The notes under the pieces were generated by a model, which did not search any database, had not been told where the DNA came from, and saw only the letters and a program-made list of their open reading frames with translations. A stretch of 6,592 nucleotides of DNA from Deltaproteobacteria bacterium (lineage in GTDB: Bacteria; Myxococcota_A; UBA9160; SMWR01): NCBI GenBank assembly GCA_029261905.1, contig JAJDAM010000921.1:1-6592 (forward strand), written 5' to 3'. Made by a program: the position numbers and the translations under genes. This document shows positions 1 through 5,960 of this stretch, piece by piece (position 1 is the stretch's first letter; the number at the start of each line of letters is the position of its first letter).

Positions 1-493
1 TCGCGTCCTCGACGCGATCGATCTGCGCGAGGACGTTCAGCTCGCAAAGCCGCCGCGATTTGGCCTCTGGACTCTCGAGGGAGTCGATTTCTTCCCGATG
101 AGAATCATGCACCTGTTCGATGTTGTCGAGCCAGTGACCGAGTGCGCCGCCCGGGTGAGTATCGAGTGCGGCTGCCACGCCCCCGCAGCCGTAGTGCCCG
201 CAGACGATGATGTGTCGGACTTCGAGGACATCCACAGCGTATTGAAGGACCGACAGGCAGTTGGCGTCGCCAGGAGCGACGATGTTCGCCACGTTTCGGT
301 GCACGAAAAGCTCGCCGGGCTGAAGCCCGACGATTTCGTTGGCAGGCACTCGGCTGTCCGCACATCCGATCCAAAGATATTCCGGCGCCTGCAGGTGGCA
401 CAAGCGCCGAAAGAACTCGGGGTCGGCTTGCATGCGCGACTCGGACCAACGCCGGTTGTTTTCCATGAGCCGCTCGATCGAGGCTTCTGCCAT
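1..493 (-). CDS. can: Beta-class carbonic anhydrase, N-terminal part
   Basis: It interconverts CO2 and bicarbonate in the cytoplasm, supplying bicarbonate to carboxylases. The first 164 residues are present; the gene runs off the left edge, leaving out perhaps 50 residues judged by E. coli Can (220). The zinc ligands are all visible: Cys44 in LWIGCADSR, and His100 and Cys103 in CGHYGCGG. The Asp46/Arg48 pair that gates the metal is also present. PGELFVHRNVAN (59-70) and LQYAVDVLEVRHIIVCGH (83-100) match E. coli Can closely. Trp41 and Arg66 correspond to two of the three residues of the non-catalytic bicarbonate site that inhibits type II enzymes at low pH; the third, a Tyr, would lie outside the window. 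The start is the ATG after corA, which aligns within two residues of the E. coli start. An in-frame TAG, the corA stop, lies six codons upstream. The Shine-Dalgarno sequence is weak (GAGA about 13 bases away), so coupling to corA translation is plausible. Confidence 0.96.
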   Translation of the reverse strand, partial: MAEASIERLMENNRRWSESRMQADPEFFRRLCHLQAPEYLWIGCADSRVPANEIVGLQPGELFVHRNVANIVAPGDANCLSVLQYAVDVLEVRHIIVCGHYGCGGVAAALDTHPGGALGHWLDNIEQVHDSHREEIDSLESPEAKSRRLCELNVLAQIDRVEDA

Positions 494-508
494 TGCCAGA
501 GATTCTCG

Positions 509-1639
509 CTAGGACGGCAAGTCGCGTTTGAGATCCGGGGAGAACTCCGGTGGTGGTGGGGTGCCAATCCATCCCCGCCTCTTGAAGAAAGCCGTCATCG
601 CTACGCCCAACGTAGCCATTGTCGCGAGCGCGAAGAAATATCCGTTTCGGGAGTGCAGCTCGGGCATGTTTTCGAAGTTCATCCCGTAGATCCCGGCGAC
701 GAAGGTCAGTGGGATGAAGATACTCGCCATCAGCGTCAGCACCTTCATGATTTCGTTCGTGCGGTGACTCACGTTGGAGAGGTAGGCATCCGCGAGATCC
801 GAGGCCATCTCTCGCGCTGAGTCGATGAGCTCGACGATTTGCGCGATGTGATCGTGGGTGTCGCGGAGATAGATCTTCTGCTGATCGGAGAAGAAGTCCG
901 TCTGTTCGCGGAGCATGGCGCTGATCGCCTCGCGCTGCGGCCACCCGATCCGACGCAAAACCACCAGCTGGCGCCGCAGCGCGTGCGTGCGCGCCAGCAC
1001 TTCCGGGTGAGGGTTTTCGACGACGATGTCCTCGAGTTCCTCGAGGCTATCCGAGAGGTACTGCGCAACCGGGTAGTAGCGATCGATCATGGCATCGATC
1101 ATCGCGTACGCGAGGTAGTCGGGTCCTTCGCTGCGGATCGCACCGATTCCTGCCTGAATCCTCTCCCGCACCGGATCGAAGAAGCCGAAGTAGCGCTCTT
1201 GAAACGTCAGCAGGTAGCGCTTGCCGATGATGAAACAGACCTGCGGCGTTCGGACCAGCCCATTGTCATCGATGCGGGGTGTCCGCGCGATCACGAGCTG
1301 GTGGTTCTCATACACCTCGGTCTTGGCGCGTTGTGGCACATTGACTGCGTTCTCGAGTGCCACGGGATGGAGTTCGAAAAATTCGCCGATTGCGCGAATC
1401 GTCGCTTCGTCGCCGAGGCCCTGTACATCCACCCAGGTGACGCGGTCCGAATCGCGCAATGAGTTCAATTCCTCCAGATCGTTGATCACCAAACGATCCA
1501 CCGAGTCGACGTCGTACTGGACGACGGTCACTTTCGGAAACGGGGACTCGGGCGGTATCGCCAGAGTGCCCGGTCGGGATCCGATCTCGGGGTTGTTCTT
1601 CACGAACACGGTGTTCTCCTCGCTGGTTCCAATCAGCAT
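509..1639 (-). CDS. corA: CorA-family magnesium / divalent cation channel
   Basis: CorA is a homopentameric inner-membrane channel that takes up Mg2+ (also Co2+ and Ni2+ in some members). The 376-residue protein resembles Thermotoga CorA more than E. coli CorA. It has a PGTL block (23-26), a large cytoplasmic alpha/beta domain with IGEFFELHP (84-92) and VNVPQRAKTE (99-108), and FDPVRERI (154-161). The long stalk helix contains LRRIGWPQREAIS (228-240) and the pore-lining helix runs through TNEIMKVLTLMASIFIPLTFVAG (294-316). The signature YGMN (318-321) is followed by FENMPEL, then a second membrane helix (about 334-352), a basic KRR and a proline-rich tail (359-376) beyond the usual end. Of the two aspartates that form the inter-subunit regulatory Mg2+ site in Thermotoga (D89 and D253), the second is kept as Asp260 but the first is Asn97. 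The carbonic anhydrase gene begins 15 bases after the TAG stop, in the same frame. Confidence 0.97.
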   Translation of the reverse strand: MLIGTSEENTVFVKNNPEIGSRPGTLAIPPESPFPKVTVVQYDVDSVDRLVINDLEELNSLRDSDRVTWVDVQGLGDEATIRAIGEFFELHPVALENAVNVPQRAKTEVYENHQLVIARTPRIDDNGLVRTPQVCFIIGKRYLLTFQERYFGFFDPVRERIQAGIGAIRSEGPDYLAYAMIDAMIDRYYPVAQYLSDSLEELEDIVVENPHPEVLARTHALRRQLVVLRRIGWPQREAISAMLREQTDFFSDQQKIYLRDTHDHIAQIVELIDSAREMASDLADAYLSNVSHRTNEIMKVLTLMASIFIPLTFVAGIYGMNFENMPELHSRNGYFFALATMATLGVAMTAFFKRRGWIGTPPPPEFSPDLKRDLPS

Positions 1640-1645
1640 ACAAAG

Positions 1646-1650
1646 TCCTC
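1646..1650 (-). promoter_or_regulatory. corA: Ribosome binding site that decides the corA start
   Basis: GAGGA lies 6 bases upstream of the ATG at 1639. The frame is open a further 12 codons, up to a TTG at 1675 directly after the previous gene's TAG, but that TTG has no such site and the extra residues match nothing in CorA. The ATG is therefore preferred. Confidence 0.75.
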
Positions 1651-1675
1651 GCGCAGCGACCCACCGCCCGACCAA

Positions 1676-2020
1676 CTACTCTCTGGGGCTGAACTCGCTG
1701 ATATCGAGCCCGAAGTCGGCCCCGTCTGTGAGTTCCAGGTTGCCGTCGGAACCCGTGCTGAAGCCGATGGATTCGGCAGAAATGTGATCGGGAAGGACGT
1801 TGATGATGATGCGATTGTCGAGAGGGAGCACCCGCGTGCGGAGTTCCGGCTTGCGCATGAAGGCCCCCGAACCCGAGTCGTAGACGAACAGATAGCCTCG
1901 GAGGCGCAGCGCCTGGTCCGAGCACGCCTCGACCACCCCAACGAAGTGCCGTCTCACGTCTTCTGCGAACACGCGCCTCTCGATTACGTGAACGAGTTCA
2001 CCTGATTCGATGACTTCCAA
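1676..2020 (-). CDS. Uncharacterised 114-residue protein
   Basis: I do not recognise this family. The predicted protein is 114 residues, soluble (no signal peptide or membrane span), and acidic towards its C-terminus. Visible blocks are RVFAEDVRRHFVGVVEA (16-32), a beta-rich stretch LRLRGYLFVYDSGSGAFMRKPE (38-59) ending in a glycine-containing turn, LRTRVLPLDNRIIINVLP (60-77), and a tail LELTDGADFGLDISEF (95-110). Alternating hydrophobic residues suggest a small compact beta-rich domain. The start is TTG with a good AGGGAG site; GTG at residue 17 is the next alternative but would remove the ordered first block. It sits 93 bases after the glycogen synthase stop and 36 bases before corA, in the same frame as corA, and ends in TAG. 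Coding is supported by the ribosome binding site, the codon-like composition, and the tight fit between two real genes on the same strand. No function can be assigned from position alone. Confidence 0.72.
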   Translation of the reverse strand: MEVIESGELVHVIERRVFAEDVRRHFVGVVEACSDQALRLRGYLFVYDSGSGAFMRKPELRTRVLPLDNRIIINVLPDHISAESIGFSTGSDGNLELTDGADFGLDISEFSPRE

Positions 2021-2026
2021 CGGGCT

Positions 2027-2032
2027 CTCCCT
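2027..2032 (-). promoter_or_regulatory. Ribosome binding site that supports a TTG start
   Basis: AGGGAG lies 6 bases upstream of TTG at 2020 and is close to the AAGGAG consensus. It is the reason for starting the 114-residue gene at a TTG, since the first in-frame ATG comes only at residue 55. An in-frame TAG at 2062-2060 limits how far upstream the gene could start. Confidence 0.7.
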
Positions 2033-2068
2033 TGCTCGGTCCGACAGGTCGTTCGAAACCTACGTTAG

Positions 2069-2105
2069 TCGCATCGAGGTCCTGATGCGATTCGACTCGA
2101 TGCGA
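2069..2105 (-). repeat. 10-bp inverted repeat (possible hairpin) after the GT3 synthase gene
   Basis: In the transcript, TCGCATCGAG (2105-2096) is followed 17 bases later by its perfect complement CTCGATGCGA (2078-2069). The loop contains a second copy of TCGCATC (2090-2084). The left arm can therefore pair either as a 10-bp stem with a 17-base loop or, using the inner copy, as a 7-bp stem with an 8-base loop. It begins 8 bases after the synthase stop codon and is not followed by a run of T, so it does not look like a classical intrinsic terminator. It could protect the 3' end of the glg mRNA, act as a weak attenuator or be a protein site; the sequence does not decide among these. Confidence 0.55.
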
Positions 2106-2113
2106 AGCCTGGC

Positions 2114-4018
2114 TCACGCTTCCTTGGAATCAAGGACCGTTTTCGGGGTGGCACCGAAACGCAATGCGAGCGCGCGATCATGGGCATCGTGGTAGGCACC
2201 GGCGAGACTCGACCAGTCGAAAGCGTGAGAATGCATCACGGCCTGGTTGCGCAGTGCGATGCGGCCCTGCCGGTCGAGGTTGCAGAACTGCAGGACTCGC
2301 TCGGTCAGGTCCGCCGCCACGTCGTGGTAGCGATTCGTTCTCCGTCCAAGGATCTGGAGTCCCCACTCATCGTGATCCTCGAAAGCCTCTTGCACGTAGC
2401 CGCCGAAACCGGAGAGATCGCTCGTAATGGCCGGCACTCCCATCGCCAGGCACTCGAGAGGGGTATAGCCCCAGGGTTCGTAGCAACTGGGGAACAGGCC
2501 GAGGTGGCAGCCGCGAACGAATTGTTCGTAATCCATGCCCCACAGTGGATTGGTGGGACTGATGAAGTCGGGGTGGTACACGACCTTGACGCGATCTTCG
2601 GGGGCGTTCGTGAGCCCCAGATGTCGTAGGTGTGTCAGGATCGGGTCGCTGCCCGGGTCGTCCAGCACATGAGTGCAGAGCATTGGCATCTCGTCGGACT
2701 TGAAAGCGTGCTCGATGCGTCGGTGGCGCAGTCGCCAATACTCATCGACCATGTCGTCGAGTTTCTTGGGATTGCCCGCAGCGCTGTTGCGGAACAGCTC
2801 CGCCGCGACATCGCGGCCGATGTGCTGTGCGACTTCTTCGAGATCGTCGAGCAGTCCTCGTGCATGCAGCGCGCGAGGTTCCAGCGAGCGCGTTTCGCGG
2901 GCCGTCACGATGAAGAACACGACCGTGAGGTCCGACTCGGTCGCACGAAGCTCCGCGTTCAGCCGGGCCATGGCCTCGAGGCAAAGGTCGAATCCCTTGT
3001 TTCGCGGCTCGAAGCGTCCGGCATTGAAGAAGTAGAGCGTCCGATCGAGATCGAACGAATAGCTGGGGAAGAAGTGACCCATCACGAAGCGATGGATCTG
3101 TTCCTTGTGCTGGGCGTGGTGCGTCTGGAAGTCGTGGCCGAGGTCGAAGCGCGCCATGTCCAGACCGTTGGGCGTCACGTAGTCGGGAGTCCTCGCGAGG
3201 ATGCCGGTGCACTCTTCACCGGTGATGGGCGATACGGTCGTGAAGACGTCGGCCTCCTTCGCACAGATCCGCTCGATTGCGTGCTGTGATTCGATGCCGA
3301 AGCGCTCCGCCTCTTTGTCGGCATCGAGCGTCGGCAGTCGCTCGTAGAGATCCTCCCCGCTCGACGCCACATAACGCCCGACCGAGGTGGCGTGTGTCGT
3401 GAATACTTTGGCAAACGGCAGCTGCGCGGCATCCAGCAGCGGCAGTGCGAGGCTCCCGAGCCATTCGTGGAATTGCACGATCATGCGCTGGTCGCTCGTC
3501 TGGGCCGCTACGGTTTCGAGCAACGAGAACACTGCGTCGCCGAATCCGATCACGGAATCGACCAGCGGGTTACCGCGCGCGGGAACGATGCCGTGATCGC
3601 GGTGCAATCGGTGTCGGAGTACCTCCAGGCGTTCGGGAGACAGCGTCGGATCGAGCAGGATGACGCGGGGGCGACCGGTGACGAGCCAGCGCCCCGTCAT
3701 CGTGGCGTGGCCATCCGCGGCGAACTGGTCGACCACGTCCGCGATCCATCCCGTCAGCGGCTCGGGTTCGATCTCGAGTTCCGACACACCGTGTACCAGC
3801 GGCCCGACGAGGAAGTACCGATCGTCCCAGCGAACGCCCATCGCGTGGGCCTTGGAGCGCAGCACCTGGTAGATCCCGCCGACCTGATGACAGACTTCCC
3901 AGGACACCTCGAAGAGTGTCTCGTTGTGCGCGGGCGGCCGAGTCGTTTGTAGCGCGGTCGTCGAAGCAGATGAAGGCATCGTGCTCAGGGTAGGGGAGGT
4001 GTGCATGTGCGCCCACAT
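2114..4018 (-). CDS. Glycogen synthase, family GT3 (eukaryote-like type)
   Basis: It transfers glucose from a nucleotide sugar (UDP-glucose in characterised GT3 enzymes) to the non-reducing end of alpha-1,4 glucan. The 634-residue protein aligns from end to end, from memory, with yeast Gsy2, not with bacterial GT5 GlgA. Residues 33-56 hold the N-terminal VGGIY loop (46-50); then come QFHEWL (182-187), a GRY motif with Arg215, ERFGI and ADVFTTVSPIT (256-266), and TPNGLDMARF (282-291). AGRFEPRNKG carries Lys341 (yeast K326), and DRVKVVYHP and DYEQFVRGCHLGLFPS precede YEPWGYTPLEC with the catalytic-site Glu514 and Glu522. The long helices at about 381-441, which form the tetramer interface in yeast, are present. 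The phosphorylated C-terminal tail of yeast is absent. Glucose-6-phosphate ligands His295, Gln298, His301 and Lys305 are kept, but only three of six regulatory arginines. The start is uncertain: ATGs at 4018, 4006 and 3979 all lack a good Shine-Dalgarno sequence. Homology begins near residue 33, so any of them would give a complete enzyme. Confidence 0.95.
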   Translation of the reverse strand: MWAHMHTSPTLSTMPSSASTTALQTTRPPAHNETLFEVSWEVCHQVGGIYQVLRSKAHAMGVRWDDRYFLVGPLVHGVSELEIEPEPLTGWIADVVDQFAADGHATMTGRWLVTGRPRVILLDPTLSPERLEVLRHRLHRDHGIVPARGNPLVDSVIGFGDAVFSLLETVAAQTSDQRMIVQFHEWLGSLALPLLDAAQLPFAKVFTTHATSVGRYVASSGEDLYERLPTLDADKEAERFGIESQHAIERICAKEADVFTTVSPITGEECTGILARTPDYVTPNGLDMARFDLGHDFQTHHAQHKEQIHRFVMGHFFPSYSFDLDRTLYFFNAGRFEPRNKGFDLCLEAMARLNAELRATESDLTVVFFIVTARETRSLEPRALHARGLLDDLEEVAQHIGRDVAAELFRNSAAGNPKKLDDMVDEYWRLRHRRIEHAFKSDEMPMLCTHVLDDPGSDPILTHLRHLGLTNAPEDRVKVVYHPDFISPTNPLWGMDYEQFVRGCHLGLFPSCYEPWGYTPLECLAMGVPAITSDLSGFGGYVQEAFEDHDEWGLQILGRRTNRYHDVAADLTERVLQFCNLDRQGRIALRNQAVMHSHAFDWSSLAGAYHDAHDRALALRFGATPKTVLDSKEA

Positions 4019-4034
4019 CGAACGCGATCGAGCA

Positions 4035-5960
4035 TCACGATGGCGTTCCGTGGTTCGACTTGGCGGTGCGTCGAGCGGGCGGTACAGCGGTAAGCATCCC
4101 CCGCGAGCGCGACGATTCGAAGATCTCATCGAGCGGCTCGCGCATCCGACGCAGCCAGCTCGCGTGTCGCTCGGGCGGGACCCCAGGCAGGTTGATCGGC
4201 TCATCCTCGCCGGCGAGATCGTCGAGCGCGATCCCGACCAGTCTCGCCGGCGTCGCACATAGAAAGGCCGTTACGGCGGCTGCCCTCGCGTCCGTCTCTG
4301 GAATTTTCGGACTCGAGTGAAGCAACCCATCCGCAGTCAGGCGCTCGATGAGTTGGCGCCGCTCGGTACTGCGCTCCAATCGTCGCTGTTCGAGGGTCGC
4401 GTCATCGGGGATCTGGCCGGCACGCCGTCGCAGTGCAAGGTCGGTATCCGTCTCGAAGGCAGCGAGCGGTGGGAGGTCGTGGGTGTTGGCTGTTGCGAGG
4501 CACTCGCGCGGGTAGTTCGAGGACGCCAGGAACCCGTCGTCGTCGCGCTCGAAGAGCAGGACCCGCGACGACAGGAAGCCGCGCTCATGCAGCTCTTCGG
4601 AGAAGCCCTCGGGCACTGTGCCGAGATCTTCTGCAATCAGCAGAGCGCCGTGAGCGTGGCTCACCTCGGCACAGACCGAGAGCAGGTGGGCTGTCGGGTA
4701 CCGGACATAGGCGCCGTCACACGGGGCGGCCCCATCTGGAATCCAGAACAGGCGGCGCAGCGCGAGTGCGTGGTCGATCCGCAATGCACCGGCATGTCGA
4801 AGGTTCGAGTTCAGCAGGCGCCGCCAGAACGCATAGCCGTCGCGGTGCAATGCGTGGGGGTCGGGCGGCGGGAAAGACCAGTCCTGGCCTTTTGGCGAGA
4901 ACGCATCGGGCGGTGCCCCGACGCTGACGCCGCTGGCGAACAGTTGCGGCGATGACCAGACGTCGCTTCCGCCCGCACTGCTCCCCAGCGCGAGATCGGT
5001 GTAGATGCCGATCGAAAGTCCGGCCTGCTTCGCAGTCCGAGCGACCGCGCCGAGTTGCCGATCGATTTCGAACTGGAGCCACGAGTGCCATTCCACTTTC
5101 GATGGGTGCTCTTCGCGAAAGCGTTTCACGGCGGTCCCGTCGGAGTGCTGGTACTCGCGTGGCCACGTGGCGGCATCGCGGCGACCGCCACTTGCCTCGA
5201 AGTAGTCGGCGAGCGCCTCGAAGGTCGCAAAGTCGATCAGTGCCTGACCTTGCTCATCGCGATACAACGCGAAACTGCCCCGCCGCTCGTCGGCCAGATT
5301 TCCCTCGCGCTCGCGGAAGGTCTCGAAAAGCGGCCGCAACAGTTCGAACAAGGTGGACTCGGCCGCCGCCACGTCGAGCCGTTGTGAGCGGCGCATCCGC
5401 TCGGCGCGCGTGTTCCAGGCTTCGGAATCGAGTATGCGCAGAGCGTCGGGGCAAGCCGGAAACTCGGGGACGCTCGCCGGGTCGAGGTAGAGCGGATCGC
5501 GAAACAGACGGCTGACGGGGTTGTAGGGGCAGAACTGGCCCGGGCGATGGACCGTCGCATGGAGGGGATTGACTCCGACGAATGCCGCTCCCTCGGATGC
5601 CGACCGGACCACCAGGTCTTCCAGGTCTCCCAGATTGCCGAAACCGCAGTGGTGGCGCGCGTCGTCTCGCGAGCGGACGCTGTAGAGGTTCGCGAAAACG
5701 CCGTATGCGGAACGATCCTGAAGACGGGAATCGGCGTCGAAACAACGCCGCGCGGGTGGCTCCGAAGCACCTTCGTCGAGGCGAGACAGAGACCGTTCGG
5801 CCGCGCGCTCGGTGTCGGCTGCGAAATTCATTGCGCCGACCAACGCTTCGCGAGCGGTATCGGTGGTCGCGACCCAGCTACCGTCGAGCGCCGAGCGGTA
5901 ACCGTCCTCGACACCCAGCCGCGCCGCCAATTGGTGCAGTGCAGGTCGGCTGTCAGCCAT
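4035..5960 (-). CDS. malQ: 4-alpha-glucanotransferase (amylomaltase, disproportionating enzyme)
   Basis: MalQ (family GH77) transfers maltodextrin segments from one alpha-1,4 glucan to another, releasing glucose. It turns short oligosaccharides into chains that phosphorylase or the glycogen enzymes can use; it is cytoplasmic. The 641-residue protein has an N-terminal region of about 85 residues with the usual LAARLGV start. The barrel motifs follow: FVGVNPLHA (127-135), CPYNPVSRLFRDPLYLDP (144-161), IYTDLALG (319-326) and VGAPPDAFSPKGQDW (347-361). The nucleophile Asp396 lies in GALRIDH, the acid/base Glu444 in LIAEDLGTVP, and the third Asp495 in NTHDLPPL. The C-terminal INLPGVP is also typical. 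The length lies between short (about 500) and E. coli-type (about 690) amylomaltases. I chose the ATG that overlaps the glgB stop (shared ATGGCTGA). The frame stays open upstream, but that sequence is glgB coding sequence read out of frame. I see no clear Shine-Dalgarno sequence, which fits coupling to glgB translation. The GT3 synthase follows after about 16 bases. Confidence 0.97.
   Translation of the reverse strand: MADSRPALHQLAARLGVEDGYRSALDGSWVATTDTAREALVGAMNFAADTERAAERSLSRLDEGASEPPARRCFDADSRLQDRSAYGVFANLYSVRSRDDARHHCGFGNLGDLEDLVVRSASEGAAFVGVNPLHATVHRPGQFCPYNPVSRLFRDPLYLDPASVPEFPACPDALRILDSEAWNTRAERMRRSQRLDVAAAESTLFELLRPLFETFREREGNLADERRGSFALYRDEQGQALIDFATFEALADYFEASGGRRDAATWPREYQHSDGTAVKRFREEHPSKVEWHSWLQFEIDRQLGAVARTAKQAGLSIGIYTDLALGSSAGGSDVWSSPQLFASGVSVGAPPDAFSPKGQDWSFPPPDPHALHRDGYAFWRRLLNSNLRHAGALRIDHALALRRLFWIPDGAAPCDGAYVRYPTAHLLSVCAEVSHAHGALLIAEDLGTVPEGFSEELHERGFLSSRVLLFERDDDGFLASSNYPRECLATANTHDLPPLAAFETDTDLALRRRAGQIPDDATLEQRRLERSTERRQLIERLTADGLLHSSPKIPETDARAAAVTAFLCATPARLVGIALDDLAGEDEPINLPGVPPERHASWLRRMREPLDEIFESSRSRGMLTAVPPARRTAKSNHGTPS

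Noticed and set aside
98..820. Plus-strand open frame (240 codons) across can and corA
   Set aside because: It is antisense to two well-conserved genes and has no family resemblance.
105..944. Minus-strand open frame (279 codons) overlapping corA and can
   Set aside because: It is an out-of-frame shadow with an Arg-rich composition; the corA and can frames carry all the conserved motifs.
2069..2105. A classical intrinsic terminator after the glycogen synthase
   Set aside because: The stem is AT/GC-mixed with a 17-base loop and is not followed by a T-tract on the minus strand.
2021..2113. A promoter for the unknown-corA-can group
   Set aside because: The best -10-like sequence (TAACGT) matches only half of the consensus and has no -35 partner at proper spacing, so I do not call it.
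2630..3289. Long plus-strand open frame (219 codons)
   Set aside because: It is antisense to the conserved centre of the GT3 synthase, with no recognisable motif.
4019..4258. An 80-residue N-terminal extension of the glycogen synthase frame
   Set aside because: It overlaps the end of malQ in another frame, is rich in Arg and Ser as expected for a shadow frame, and matches nothing in GT3 enzymes. Starts at 4018 or later give a complete protein.
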